Source of the DNA: Alphaproteobacteria bacterium
Lineage (GTDB): Bacteria > Pseudomonadota > Alphaproteobacteria > Rhodobacterales > Rhodobacteraceae
Length of the DNA stretch: 64,000 nt
Assembly: GCA_030425395.1 (NCBI GenBank)
Contig: JAUIAS010000002.1
Coordinates: 184,280 to 248,279 of the forward strand
Direction of reading: 5' to 3'
Below, piece by piece: positions 33,974 to 43,491 of this stretch. Numbering within the stretch: position 1 is the stretch's first letter; every line of letters starts with the position of its first letter. The notes under the pieces are model-generated. The model was not told where the DNA came from. It saw only the letters and a program-made list of their open reading frames with translations, and did not search any database. The position numbers and the translations under genes were made by a program.

Positions 33974-35241
33974 TGGTCTTGCTCCCGGTACGTGGCTTCA
34001 ACCAGAACGCCGTCGGTGACAAAGTCCTGCCCCATGACGATGACGTCGGCGGTGTCGGGCAGACCTTCGACCCAGATGCCATCGACGGTATCGCGCAACA
34101 TGCGCACCTTCTTGAAGCGGGTGCGGTTCTCGGCGTCGACGGTGCGCACGCCAAGCGCCCCTTCATTGTTCAGCACCAGCGACGATTGCGGCAATAGATG
34201 CGCCTTGGCTCCTGCGGACGATATCAGGATTTCGGCGGTCTGGCCGTCGCGGATGGCGAAGTCGGGGTTTGGAACGGCGATTTCTACCTGAAAGGTCCGG
34301 GTGGTGGGATCGGCGCTACGCGACAGGAACCGCACCGTTCCCTGAACATCCTGACCGGTGGCCAGCCGCGCACCGGCAAGGGCACCGACCTTGACGCGGT
34401 CCACTTCGGTTTCGGGCACATATCCCACCACGATGATCGGATCGAGCCGGATCACGGTGGCGCACAGGCTGCCGGGCTGCATCAGGCTGCCCAATTCGGC
34501 GGTATCGCTTTCCAGCAGACCGGAAAACGGCGCGGTGATCGTGAGGCGGTCGATTTCCTTGCTGGCGCTTGCCACGGCGGCTTCGGCCGACTGGATACCC
34601 GCGCGGGCGCTTTCGATGCCGGATTTGGCCGACTCAAGCCCCGATTTGGCGGCTTCGACGCCGGCCTCGGCGGCGCGCACGCCCGACCGCATGGTCGCGA
34701 CCCGGCTTTCTGATGCAAACCCGTCTTCGCTCAGCCGTGTGGCGGCATTGTCGTTGATGCGGGCTTCTTCCAGACGGGCGAGCGCCTCTTCGACGCGGGC
34801 CTGTGCCTCGATCTGGCGGGCCTTGGCTTCCGGCAGGAAGGCGCGCGCTTCGCTCAGCCGGGCGCGGGCCTCGTCCAGCGCGGACATACGGGTGCCGGGG
34901 TCCAGCTTGCATAGCGTTTCGCCCGCCTCGACCACATGGCCCTTGCGCAGGGGATTCGACAGAACCGTCGATGAGGTTTCCGCACGCACGTCCACTTGCC
35001 GGTCCGCGCGGGTTTCGCCGCGCAGCAGAACGGCGCTGTCCACTTCGCGGGCAACGGAATGCAGGGCAACCACACCGATTGCGCGCTCTTCCGGGGCTTT
35101 GGGCTTTTCGATACCGGTCGTTTCCGACACCTGGGTTGCCTCTTCGCCGCGGGCGAAGGCAATCAGCTGATCGCGTTCAAAAACCACGAAATACAAAGCG
35201 GCACTTACCAATATGGCCGTAAGGGCAGGGATCAGTCGCAT
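33970..35241 (-). CDS. RND efflux periplasmic adaptor subunit (membrane fusion protein)
   Basis: Adaptor of 423 residues linking the RND pump to an outer-membrane channel. An N-terminal membrane anchor (LIPALTAILVSAALYFVVF) leads into a lipoyl/barrel-sandwich domain (VDVRAETSSTVLSNPLRKGHVVEAGETLCKL in outline). A long alpha-hairpin rich in Ala/Glu/Ser heptads follows (about 130-235, EAGVEAAKSGLESAKSGIESA). The beta-barrel contains GYVPETEVDRVKVGALAGARLATG. GGAAGG precedes the ATG. The region upstream carries a palindrome suited to a TetR-type repressor. Confidence 0.92.
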   Translation of the reverse strand: MRLIPALTAILVSAALYFVVFERDQLIAFARGEEATQVSETTGIEKPKAPEERAIGVVALHSVAREVDSAVLLRGETRADRQVDVRAETSSTVLSNPLRKGHVVEAGETLCKLDPGTRMSALDEARARLSEARAFLPEAKARQIEAQARVEEALARLEEARINDNAATRLSEDGFASESRVATMRSGVRAAEAGVEAAKSGLESAKSGIESARAGIQSAEAAVASASKEIDRLTITAPFSGLLESDTAELGSLMQPGSLCATVIRLDPIIVVGYVPETEVDRVKVGALAGARLATGQDVQGTVRFLSRSADPTTRTFQVEIAVPNPDFAIRDGQTAEILISSAGAKAHLLPQSSLVLNNEGALGVRTVDAENRTRFKKVRMLRDTVDGIWVEGLPDTADVIVMGQDFVTDGVLVEATYREQDQ

Positions 35242-35320
35242 TCGGAACCTTCCAGCGTGTCGAAAACCAGTTTGACGGAATAATTATGAGTCTCGCGCTC
35301 TATATAGGATTATTTCTGAC

Positions 35321-35340
35321 TAAACTAACCGGTTCAGTTA
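35321..35340. promoter_or_regulatory. Palindromic candidate operator upstream of RND operon
   Basis: TAAACTAACC/GGTTCAGTTA has a perfect AACCGGTT core with outer TAA/TTA symmetry. It lies 80 bases upstream of the adaptor start. On the minus strand, TTAGTT 16 bases before TATATA gives a plausible -35/-10 pair overlapping it. TetR-family repressors of efflux operons commonly bind such sites, but no TetR gene is in the window next to it. Confidence 0.5.
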
Positions 35341-35506
35341 TTTTTTTACCCCCACTGTGCCCAATTTGTGCAGTTGCAGCACGATCATCGCCCGCGGCCC
35401 GAATTTCCCCTACTTGGCTTGTTCTGCGCCACGGGATAAGAGAGGGCCCAAGCGCCCGGAATTCGGGCAGGTTCACAACACTGGGCGACCGGCAAAAGGG
35501 GCAGGC

Positions 35507-36178
35507 ATGAGCGATACCGACAGCTTTATCGACGAGGTGACGGAAGAGGTCCGCCGCGACCGGTTGTTTGGGATGATCCGCCGCTATGGCTGGATCGCGG
35601 CGCTGGTGGTGCTTGCCATCGTTGGCGGTGCCGCGTGGAAGGAATGGCGCGCAGCGCAGGACACTGCGCAGGCTCAGGCGTTGGGCGATGGGATCGTCGC
35701 GGCGCTGGAAGAAGACGACCCGGCCACCCGCGCCGAAGCGCTGGCATCGCTGGATGTCGCATCCCCCGGCGGGCAGGCGGTGCGCGGTTTCCTTTTGTCG
35801 GCACAGCATCAGGCGGCAGGTGACCGCGATGCGGCGATTGCCGCGCTTGACGGGATCACCCGGTTGCAGGATCTCCCCGAGATCTACGGCCAGATTGCCG
35901 CGTTCAAGCTGCTGGTTCTTCAGGGCGACGACCTGAGCGCCCAAGAACGGCGCACGGCGTTTGCGGGTTTGGCGCGTCCGGGCGTGCCGTTGCGGATGCT
36001 GGCGGAAGAGCAACTCGCCCTTATCGACATTTCAGAAGGCCAGATTGACGCGGCAATTACGCGTCTTCGGGCGATTTTGGAGGATGCAGAGACCACCTCG
36101 GACTTGCAACAGCGTGCAAGCCAAGCGATTGTGGCTCTGGGAGGCTCGCTTGAGCCGCGTGCAAGCGCGGATCAGTAA
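35507..36178 (+). CDS. YfgM-like membrane-anchored TPR protein
   Basis: Protein of 223 residues with a cytoplasmic N-terminus (SFIDEVTEEVRRDRLF), one membrane helix (WIAALVVLAIVGGAAW, about 28-43) and a periplasmic helical domain with TPR-like units (QAVRGFLLSAQHQAAGDRDAAIAAL and MLAEEQLALIDISEGQIDAAITRL in outline). This matches YfgM, a periplasmic chaperone-network partner of the Sec translocon. The order yfgM-like, bamB, der is the same as in enterobacteria, which supports the assignment. The ATG at 35507 follows AAAAGGGG. Confidence 0.85.
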   Translation: MSDTDSFIDEVTEEVRRDRLFGMIRRYGWIAALVVLAIVGGAAWKEWRAAQDTAQAQALGDGIVAALEEDDPATRAEALASLDVASPGGQAVRGFLLSAQHQAAGDRDAAIAALDGITRLQDLPEIYGQIAAFKLLVLQGDDLSAQERRTAFAGLARPGVPLRMLAEEQLALIDISEGQIDAAITRLRAILEDAETTSDLQQRASQAIVALGGSLEPRASADQ

Positions 36179-36265
36179 GCAGACAGCGATCAGCCCACGC
36201 GTGGCCGCGCACCCGTTCGGGAACATGCGGTCACACCAAAGCAAGTTGAAGGCAGGCAGGATATC

Positions 36266-37663
36266 ATGAACGCACCCGTCCAGATCACGAACCCACGGGC
36301 CTCCATCACCGGATCCTTGCGGGGCCATGCGGGGAAAAGCACGGGTGGGACGCGCCGTCGTCTGTTGCTGGCCGCGGCGGTGCTGATGGGCCTGACTGCC
36401 TGCGCCGAAAAGGAATTCATTCTGCCCGGTGCCCGCGAAGATATCCGTGAACCTGAACTGCTGCGCAGCGGGCCGATGCTGGAGATTGCCGGCGACCGGG
36501 CGCTGCGGATTCCTGCCGAACGCACCAACGCCGATTGGGCACAGGGCCACGGAAGCCCCGCGTTCCGAACCGACAACGCCGCGCTTTCGGCGTCGCCCAA
36601 TCTGATCTGGAGCACATCCATCGGCGAAAAGAACAGCCGAAAGCTGCGCATCACGGCCACGCCCGTGGTGGCAGACGGGCGCATCTATACGCTTGACGCG
36701 AACGCCCTTGTGACCGCCGTCGCGCCTGATGGGACAACATTGTGGACCCGCGACGTGCGCCCGGCGAGAGACGATGACGGCGATGCCACCGGCGGCGGGA
36801 TGTCTTATGCCGATGGAACGCTCTATGTGTCGGTCGGCTTTGGAGAACTTGTGGCGCTGAACGGTGCGGACGGGACGGTTATCTGGAACCAGCAGCTTGA
36901 TGCGACGGGTTCGGGTCGGCCGACCGTTTCGGGCGGTCTTGTCTATCTCGTGGCCGGTGACGATACCGCGTGGGCCGTGCGCACCGATAATGGGCGTATC
37001 GCCTGGCAGGCCACAGCGACCCCGTCGATCAAGAACGTGCTGGGCGCGCCCGCCCCTGTGGTGGGTCGGGATCTGACCTATTTCGCGTTCGGGTCAGGGG
37101 AAATCCTGTCGACATTCCGGCGTGGCGGTCTGCGCCGGTGGTCGGCCACGGTGGCAGGGCAACGTATCGGACGCGCGACGTCGCGTATCGGCGATATCAC
37201 CGGTGCCCCCGTCCTGCACAACGGATCGCTATTTGCCGGCAACCATTCCGGTCGCATCGTTGCCTTTGACGCGGCATCGGGGGATCGTATCTGGACCGCG
37301 CAGGAAGGCGCGCTCAACCCGGTTTGGCCCGCAGGCGACAGCATATTCGCGGTGTCCGACCGCAACCAGCTCTTGCGCCTTGATGCGGGCTCGGGCGATG
37401 TGATCTGGGCGGTCAACCTGCCCGGTTTCACCTCGGACAAGCCCCGCAAGCGCGGCGAAATCCATGCCCATTACGGACCTGTGATGGCCGGGGGGCGGCT
37501 GGTCGTCGTGTCCTCTGACGGGCTTATGCGCAGTTTTGCGCCGCAGAACGGCGCGTTGCTGGGAACGGTCGAAATCCCCGATGGGGCCAGCACCGGACCC
37601 GCGATTGCGGGTGGCACGCTCTATGTCGTGTCGTCGCGGGGCGAACTCCACGCTTTCCGTTGA
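36266..37663 (+). CDS. bamB: BamB-like outer-membrane assembly lipoprotein (PQQ-type beta-propeller)
   Basis: Lipoprotein of 465 residues expected in the periplasm on the outer membrane, scaffolding the BAM complex. An extended N-terminus is followed by a signal helix and lipobox LTAC with the lipidated Cys46. The body is an eight-bladed PQQ-like propeller; blade motifs include GRIYTLDANALVTAVAPDGTTLWT, GADGTVIWNQQL and DAGSGDVIWAVNLPGF in outline. It is longer than E. coli BamB (about 390), mainly because of the pre-signal segment, so an internal start is possible, but the first ATG has AGGCAGG upstream. It lies between the yfgM-like gene and der. Confidence 0.88.
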   Translation: MNAPVQITNPRASITGSLRGHAGKSTGGTRRRLLLAAAVLMGLTACAEKEFILPGAREDIREPELLRSGPMLEIAGDRALRIPAERTNADWAQGHGSPAFRTDNAALSASPNLIWSTSIGEKNSRKLRITATPVVADGRIYTLDANALVTAVAPDGTTLWTRDVRPARDDDGDATGGGMSYADGTLYVSVGFGELVALNGADGTVIWNQQLDATGSGRPTVSGGLVYLVAGDDTAWAVRTDNGRIAWQATATPSIKNVLGAPAPVVGRDLTYFAFGSGEILSTFRRGGLRRWSATVAGQRIGRATSRIGDITGAPVLHNGSLFAGNHSGRIVAFDAASGDRIWTAQEGALNPVWPAGDSIFAVSDRNQLLRLDAGSGDVIWAVNLPGFTSDKPRKRGEIHAHYGPVMAGGRLVVVSSDGLMRSFAPQNGALLGTVEIPDGASTGPAIAGGTLYVVSSRGELHAFR

Positions 37664-37711
37664 CGCGATGATGCGTTAAACGGCGCATCTGACCGGTCGG
37701 AGCCACAACAA

Positions 37712-39178
37712 ATGTCATTTACCCTCGCGATCGTGGGCCGCCCCAATGTGGGCAAGTCCACGCTCTTCAACCGCCTTGTTGGCAAACGCCTCGCGCTGGT
37801 CGATGACCAGCCCGGCGTCACGCGCGATTTGCGCGAAGGCGAGGCGCGCCTTGGCGATCTGCGCTTTACCGTGATTGACACGGCAGGGCTTGAGGATGCC
37901 AACGACGACAGCCTTCAGGGGCGTATGCGCCGCCTGACCGAGCGCGCCGTTGATATGGCAGATATCTGCCTTTTCATGCTCGATGCGCGGGCGGGCGTGA
38001 CACCCACCGACGAGATTTTTGCCGATATTCTGCGCCGCCGGTCCGCGCATGTGATCCTTGCCGCCAACAAGGCAGAAGGGGCCGCCGCCGATGCCGGTGT
38101 CTATGAGGCATTCGGCCTTGGGCTTGGCGAACCGGTGCGCCTGTCGGCGGAACATGGTGAAGGGCTGAACGATCTTTATGCGCAACTGATGCCGCTGGCC
38201 GACGCATTTGCCGAGCGCGCCGCCAATGACGCGCCGGAAACCGATGTCGAGCTGGATGAGGATGCCGATGACGACGGTCCCCGCGTTCCAACCGCGAAAC
38301 GGCCGCTTCAGGTTGCCGTCGTCGGGCGACCAAACGCCGGAAAATCTACCCTTATCAACAAAATAGTGGGTGAAGATCGGTTGTTGACCGGACCCGAGGC
38401 AGGGATCACCCGCGACGCGATTTCCCTGCGCATGGACTGGGAAGGTGTGCCGATGCGCATCTTTGATACCGCCGGGATGCGCAAGAAGGCCCGGGTTCAG
38501 GAAAAGCTGGAAAAACTGAGCGTTTCCGACGGTCTGCGCGCGGTCAAATTCGCCGAGGTGGTGGTGGTCCTGCTGGACGCCGCCATCCCGTTCGAACAGC
38601 AGGATTTGCGCATCGCCGACCTTGCCGAGCGCGAAGGCCGCGCGGTGGTCGTGGCGGTGAACAAATGGGATGTGGAAGACCACAAGCAGGAAAAGCTTGC
38701 CGCGTTGCGCGAGGCGTTCGAACGCCTGTTGCCGCAACTGCGCGGCGCACCGCTGGTCACGGTTTCGGCCAAGACCGGGCGTGGGATGGACAGGCTGCAC
38801 GCGGCGATCGTGAAAGCATATGATGTCTGGAACCGCCGCGTGACCACCGCCCAGTTGAACCGCTGGCTGGCCGGTATGCTGGAACAGCACCCGCCACCCG
38901 CGCCGCAGGGCAAGCGGATCAAGCTGCGCTACATGACCCAGGCCAAGACCCGCCCGCCGGGGTTCGTGGTGATGTGTTCGCATCCCGACAAGATCCCTGC
39001 GAGCTATACCCGGTATCTGGTGAACGGGCTGCGCGAGGACTTTGACATGCCGGGCACACCGATTCGCCTGACCATGCGGGGGCAGGGTGACAAGAACCCC
39101 TACAAGGGGCGCAAGAAGGCCGGGCCTTCACGCCTGCGCAAGCATCTTGGCAAGAACGCGGGCAAACAGGGGCACTGA
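37712..39178 (+). CDS. der: Ribosome biogenesis GTPase Der (EngA)
   Basis: Essential GTPase with two tandem G domains, needed for 50S subunit maturation. Domain 1 has GRPNVGKS at 9-16, DTAGLED and NKAEGA. Domain 2 has GRPNAGKS at about 206-213, [12 protein letters not shown] and NKWDVED. The C-terminal KH-like domain (about 385-475) includes [20 protein letters not shown] and ends in a basic tail, [17 protein letters not shown]. An acidic linker ([14 protein letters not shown]) joins the G domains. Length 488 is normal for alphaproteobacteria. GGAG precedes the ATG. Confidence 0.97.
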   Translation: MSFTLAIVGRPNVGKSTLFNRLVGKRLALVDDQPGVTRDLREGEARLGDLRFTVIDTAGLEDANDDSLQGRMRRLTERAVDMADICLFMLDARAGVTPTDEIFADILRRRSAHVILAANKAEGAAADAGVYEAFGLGLGEPVRLSAEHGEGLNDLYAQLMPLADAFAERAANDAPETDVELDEDADDDGPRVPTAKRPLQVAVVGRPNAGKSTLINKIVGEDRLLTGPEAGITRDAISLRMDWEGVPMRIFDTAGMRKKARVQEKLEKLSVSDGLRAVKFAEVVVVLLDAAIPFEQQDLRIADLAEREGRAVVVAVNKWDVEDHKQEKLAALREAFERLLPQLRGAPLVTVSAKTGRGMDRLHAAIVKAYDVWNRRVTTAQLNRWLAGMLEQHPPPAPQGKRIKLRYMTQAKTRPPGFVVMCSHPDKIPASYTRYLVNGLREDFDMPGTPIRLTMRGQGDKNPYKGRKKAGPSRLRKHLGKNAGKQGH

Positions 39179-39185
39179 ACCTGAC

Positions 39186-39235
39186 CGGCCCGCGCCCTGT
39201 GCCATCGTTTCGGTCGGGGCGGGCCGTGTTTTTTT
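39186..39235 (+). terminator. Intrinsic terminator of der
   Basis: Arms CGGCCCGC and GCGGGCCG enclose 25 bases that can themselves pair partly; a run of seven Ts follows within three bases. It starts eight bases after the der stop codon. Confidence 0.85.
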
Positions 39236-39261
39236 GGTATTTGGAACGAGAAAGAAACAGG
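39236..39261 (+). repeat. REP-like intergenic element, tail
   Basis: GGTATTTGGAACGAGAAAGA continues to AACAGG, 24 of 26 bases like the tail at 48496-48521. It immediately follows the terminator T-run of der. Confidence 0.7.
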
Positions 39262-39277
39262 GGCCCGCGCCCCGGTA

Positions 39278-40006
39278 TCAGGCGCGGGTGAGGGTCGCGG
39301 CGCGCAGCGCCAGAAGAGCCATGATCGCGGCGGCGGCCAGTGCGAGCAGAAGCACGATGAATGCACCGCCGGTGAGATTGGCCAGAGCGATGGCGACAAA
39401 GGCCCATGCGACAGCGATACCGTATTCCGGCACACCTTGCAGCGCGATCTGCACGCCTGCGGCAAGGAGGGTGGCGGCGATGATGCACAGCAAGGCAACC
39501 TGCACCTCTCCGATCAGGCCCCAGCCTGCGGCGTTCAACCCGAGGGCCACGAAGCTGGCCGCGCTGAGCCAGCCTGCATAGAGACCCAGCGGAGCGCGCG
39601 CCCACCATCGGTCCAGAAGCGGCGCGCGGAACAGCGCCAGAAGCGCCGGGATCAGCATCGCCCAGATCAGGATCAGCGCGGCCAGCGCGCTTTGACTGGC
39701 CACCGGCAGCCATGTCGCCCCGATTGCGAGGCTGAGCACCAGCGCCGGACGCATGTCGGCCCAGTCCTCGGCGGTGGCGCGGCGCAACAGACCGTAGCCT
39801 GCGCTGGCCAGGAGCCAGAGATAGATTACCCCCCAGATCGCAAACGCATAGCCTGCCGGTTGAACCGGCGGATCGTTTTGAGGCACCGGGAACCGGTCGG
39901 GATCAAAGCCGCCAAAGTCCGGCACGACAAATGTGGACGCGGCAAAGGCACAGGCCGCGACCAGCGTCGCCGCGGCCCATGCGGTATTGCGCGCCTCCGG
40001 GCTCAT
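39278..40006 (-). CDS. TspO/tryptophan-rich-sensory-like membrane protein
   Basis: Integral membrane protein of 242 residues with seven or eight hydrophobic helices. The segment [22 protein letters not shown] (about 51-72) resembles the conserved first loop and helix of the TspO/MBR-related superfamily. The tryptophan-containing [23 protein letters not shown] adds to the likeness. It is longer than classic five-helix TspO (about 160), so this is a distant relative and ligand and role are uncertain. Its ATG overlaps the serS stop (ATGA), so it is translated from the serS message. Confidence 0.7.
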   Translation of the reverse strand: MSPEARNTAWAAATLVAACAFAASTFVVPDFGGFDPDRFPVPQNDPPVQPAGYAFAIWGVIYLWLLASAGYGLLRRATAEDWADMRPALVLSLAIGATWLPVASQSALAALILIWAMLIPALLALFRAPLLDRWWARAPLGLYAGWLSAASFVALGLNAAGWGLIGEVQVALLCIIAATLLAAGVQIALQGVPEYGIAVAWAFVAIALANLTGGAFIVLLLALAAAAIMALLALRAATLTRA

Positions 40007-41295
40007 GCCAGAGTGCCCTGCGCCGTCAGAGTGGATTTGCCACCCAGATACGGATGCAGCGCCTCGGGCAGGATGACGGACCCGTCGGCCTGCTGGCCGT
40101 TTTCCAGAACCGCGATCAGGCAGCGCCCGACGGCCAGACCCGATCCGTTGAGCGTGTGCACATATTCCGGTTTGTCCCCGGCTGCCGGGCGGAAACGGGC
40201 GTTCATGCGACGCGCCTGAAAATCACCGCAGGTCGAAACCGACGAGATTTCGCGATAGGTGTTCTGACCGGGAAGCCACGCTTCGATGTCATAAGTGCGG
40301 CGCGCGCCAAATCCCATGTCGCCGGTGCACAGAACCACGGTGCGGTAGGGGATGCCCAGAGCCTCCAGGATACCTTCCGCGCAGCGCAGCATGCGCTTTT
40401 GCTCCGCGTCGCCGTTGTCCGGGTGGCAGATGGTGACCATCTCGACCTTTTCGAACTGGTGCTGCCGCAACATGCCGGATGTGTCGCGTCCGGCGGAACC
40501 GGCTTCGGAGCGGAAGCAGAGCGAGTGCGACGTATAACGCAGCGGCAGCGCGGCCCCGTCAAGGATGTCGCCAGACACGGTATTGGTCAGCGTCACCTCG
40601 GAGGTGGGAATCATCCACCAGCCGTTTGTCGTCTGGTAGCTGTCTTCGCCGAACTTCGGCAACTGCCCGGTGCCATACATCGCCTCGGACCGCACAAGCA
40701 CGGGGCCGTTGACCTCAGTCAGATCGTTTTCGGAGGTGTGGGTATCGAGCATGAACTGCGCCAGAGCGCGATGGATGCGCGCCACTGCTCCCGACAGCAC
40801 CACAAACCGCGATCCCGACAGCTTGGCGGCGGTGCTGAAATCCATCAGGTCTTGCACGCAGGGCAGATCGAAATGTTCGCGTGCCGTGAAATCAAAGGTT
40901 GCGGGGGTGCCCCAGCGGTGCATTTCGACGTTGTCGTTTTCGTCGGCCCCTTCGGGCACGTCATCGGCGGGCAGGTTGGGGATACCGGCCAGCATATCGG
41001 CAAGCTGAACGTCCAGCTCCTTGGCCTCGGCCTGCATCGCGGCGATCTCGGTCTTTTTTTCTGCGACAAGCGCGCGAAGGCGCTGGAATTCGGCCTCGTC
41101 TCCGCGTCCCTTGGCGGCACCGACCTGCTTGGAGGCGGCGTTCTGTTCGGCCTGCGCGGCCTCTGCGGCCTGAATACGGGCGCGGCGGGCTTCGTCCACG
41201 CCGAGGATCTCGGACGAGACAGGGGCCAGCCCGCGCCGCGACAGGGCGGCGTCGAATGCGTCTGGATTGCTGCGGATCGCGCGAATATCGTGCAT
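40003..41295 (-). CDS. serS: Seryl-tRNA synthetase
   Basis: Class II aminoacyl-tRNA synthetase charging tRNA-Ser (and tRNA-Sec where present). The 430-residue protein has the N-terminal long antiparallel coiled coil (about 30-105) that grips the tRNA variable arm. Motif 2 lies in [24 protein letters not shown] in outline, and motif 3 in [17 protein letters not shown]. The serine-specific stretch [13 protein letters not shown] is also present. AGGAG precedes the ATG. The downstream membrane-protein gene is coupled to it. Confidence 0.97.
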   Translation of the reverse strand: MHDIRAIRSNPDAFDAALSRRGLAPVSSEILGVDEARRARIQAAEAAQAEQNAASKQVGAAKGRGDEAEFQRLRALVAEKKTEIAAMQAEAKELDVQLADMLAGIPNLPADDVPEGADENDNVEMHRWGTPATFDFTAREHFDLPCVQDLMDFSTAAKLSGSRFVVLSGAVARIHRALAQFMLDTHTSENDLTEVNGPVLVRSEAMYGTGQLPKFGEDSYQTTNGWWMIPTSEVTLTNTVSGDILDGAALPLRYTSHSLCFRSEAGSAGRDTSGMLRQHQFEKVEMVTICHPDNGDAEQKRMLRCAEGILEALGIPYRTVVLCTGDMGFGARRTYDIEAWLPGQNTYREISSVSTCGDFQARRMNARFRPAAGDKPEYVHTLNGSGLAVGRCLIAVLENGQQADGSVILPEALHPYLGGKSTLTAQGTLA

Positions 41296-41495
41296 GGCAA
41301 AGCTCCTCGCCTCTTGAATCGTCTGGCGGTCTTATGCCTCAACCCGCCCGCAGAGGGTAGACCCCAAGCGCGCGGATCGTCACAGAGTGCGCGCGGTGGT
41401 GTTTTGCGTCTCGCGCCGCCTTGCGCCTGCGCCAATGAACGCATAAGTTCCGCAAAAATCGCGGGTCCGCCCGCCTGCTTGCATGAGGTAACGTT

Positions 41496-41780
41496 ATGGA
41501 CGGTGGTGCACTCGCCCAATTTCTCCCGCTTATTTTGATCTTTGCGATCATGTATTTCCTGTTGATCCGGCCCCAGCAGAAAAAGGTCAAGGAACATCAG
41601 GCCATGGTCGAAGGGCTGCGCCGCGGCGATCAGGTCGTCACGCAGGGTGGCATGATCGGCAAGGTATCCAAGCTCAAGGATGATGCCGAGATCGAGGTCG
41701 AGGTGGCCGAGGGCGTCAAGGTGCGCATCGTCAAGAGCACCATCGCCCAGGTGATTTCGAAAACCGAACCGGCAAATTAA
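41496..41780 (+). CDS. yajC: Preprotein translocase subunit YajC
   Basis: Small inner-membrane accessory of the Sec translocon, 94 residues. One N-terminal helix (FLPLILIFAIMYFLLI, about 8-23) is followed by the hallmark RPQQKKVKEHQAMVEGLRRGDQVVTQGG, given here in outline, and a small cytoplasmic beta domain. GAGGT precedes the ATG. It begins the yajC-secD-secF operon, 48 bases before secD. Confidence 0.96.
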   Translation: MDGGALAQFLPLILIFAIMYFLLIRPQQKKVKEHQAMVEGLRRGDQVVTQGGMIGKVSKLKDDAEIEVEVAEGVKVRIVKSTIAQVISKTEPAN

Positions 41781-41828
41781 GCGAACAGGGGCCTTCGGGC
41801 TCCTGCCGTGTTTCCGAAAGGCAGGAAC

Positions 41829-43490
41829 ATGCTGCAAATCGACCTGTGGAAGCGCACAGTCATATGGCTGGCCTGCGCGCTTGGCCTGCTTCTGGCGATG
41901 CCGAACATTTTCTACACGCGGGTGGAAAACCACAATGATGCGGTCAAGGCGATCGAGCTTTCCGGGTCTACGGCGGGGCTGACCGAACAAGCGGCGGCGT
42001 GGCCGTCGTTCCTGCCTTCGGGGCTGGTCAATCTTGGGCTCGATCTGCGGGGGGGTGCGCATCTGTTGGCCGAGGTGCGGGTCGAGGATGTCTATGCCGC
42101 ACGGATGGAGGGCTTCTGGCCCGATGTGCGCGACGCGCTGCGCCCGGAACGCGCCACTATCGGCACGATCCGTTTGTTGCCTTCTGATGCGGGCGAATTG
42201 CGGGTGCGCATTTCGGAACCTGCGGGTATGGCGCGTGCACTGGAAGTGGTGCGCGATCTGGCCCGCCCGGTGCAAACGCTGACCGGAGCCGGTGCCAACG
42301 ATATCGAAGTGCGCGGCGAGGACGATGTGATCATCGTCACCCTGTCCGAAGAAGAACAGGCCGCATCGGACGACCGCACGGTGCAACAGGCGCTGGAAAT
42401 CATCCGCCGCCGGATTGATGAGGTCGGCACCCGCGAACCAACCATTCAGCGGCAAGGGTCGGATCGCATCCTGATCCAGGTGCCCGGCATTGGCAGTGCC
42501 GCCGAACTCAAGGAAATCATCGGCACGACCGCGCAGCTGACGTTCAACCCGGTGATCAGCCGGTCGGCGACAGCGGACACCGTGCCCGGTGTTGGCAACA
42601 AGCTGGTTCCGGCTTTGGATAACCCCGATCAGTTCTATATCCTTGAGGCGGCCCCGGTCGTCACAGGCGAAGAACTGGTCGATGCGCAGCCTTCCTTTGA
42701 CCAGAATTCACGCCCTGCGGTTTCGTTCCGGTTCAACCCCACGGGGGCGCGCAAGTTTGGCGATTACACCGCTGAAAACATCGGTAATCCCTTTGCCATC
42801 GTGCTGGATAACGAAGTGATCTCGGCCCCGGTCATTCAGGCGCATATTCCGGGTGGTTCGGGCATTATCACTGGCAACTTTGCGGTTGAGGAAAGCACCA
42901 ATCTTGCGGTTCTTCTGCGGGCAGGGGCCTTGCCTGCTGGGCTTGAGTTTCTCGAAGAACGCACCATCGGCCCAGAACTGGGGCAGGACAGCATCGAAGC
43001 CGGCCGCATCGCCACGATGGTGGCCTTTGTCGGTGTTCTGGTCTTTATGGGGCTGAGCTATGGGCTGTTTGGGTTGTTCGCCAACATTGCACTGGTCATC
43101 AATATCGGCCTGATCTTTGGATTGCTGAGCCTGATGGGCGCCACGCTGACGCTGCCGGGTATCGCGGGGATCGTGTTGACGGTGGGTATGGCGGTGGACG
43201 CCAACGTGCTCATCTTTGAACGGATCCGGGAAGAGCTGAAATCCGCCAAAGGCCCCGCCCGCGCCATCGAGCTGGGCTATGAAAAGGCGCTGAGCGCCAT
43301 TCTGGATGCCAACATCACCACCTTCATTACGGCGGTGATCCTTTTCGCGATGGGCTCTGGTCCGGTGCGCGGCTTTGCGGTGACGCTGGGCCTTGGCATC
43401 CTGACGTCCGTCTTTACTGCGATCTTCGTGACCCGATTGTTGATTGTCATGTGGTTCGAACGCCGCCGTCCCAAAACGATCGAGGTCTGA
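41829..43490 (+). CDS. secD: Protein translocase subunit SecD
   Basis: RND-related subunit that uses the proton gradient to pull exported proteins through SecYEG. The 553-residue protein has TM1 near the N-terminus and the D1 signature LGLDLRGGAHLL (about 62-73). A large periplasmic P1 domain follows, with QQALEIIRRRIDEVGTREP, and then five C-terminal helices (about 400-540) with the D4/D5 region GMAVDANVLIFERIREE. The ATG at 41829 (MLQIDLWKR) follows GGCAGGAAC; a frame-continuous upstream start at 41808 is less likely. Confidence 0.96.
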   Translation: MLQIDLWKRTVIWLACALGLLLAMPNIFYTRVENHNDAVKAIELSGSTAGLTEQAAAWPSFLPSGLVNLGLDLRGGAHLLAEVRVEDVYAARMEGFWPDVRDALRPERATIGTIRLLPSDAGELRVRISEPAGMARALEVVRDLARPVQTLTGAGANDIEVRGEDDVIIVTLSEEEQAASDDRTVQQALEIIRRRIDEVGTREPTIQRQGSDRILIQVPGIGSAAELKEIIGTTAQLTFNPVISRSATADTVPGVGNKLVPALDNPDQFYILEAAPVVTGEELVDAQPSFDQNSRPAVSFRFNPTGARKFGDYTAENIGNPFAIVLDNEVISAPVIQAHIPGGSGIITGNFAVEESTNLAVLLRAGALPAGLEFLEERTIGPELGQDSIEAGRIATMVAFVGVLVFMGLSYGLFGLFANIALVINIGLIFGLLSLMGATLTLPGIAGIVLTVGMAVDANVLIFERIREELKSAKGPARAIELGYEKALSAILDANITTFITAVILFAMGSGPVRGFAVTLGLGILTSVFTAIFVTRLLIVMWFERRRPKTIEV

Positions 43491-43491
43491 C

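Noticed and set aside
41296..41495. Possible T-box or other leader regulation ahead of serS
   Set aside because: T-box leaders are not expected in alphaproteobacteria, and no conserved T-box sequence or terminator structure was visible.
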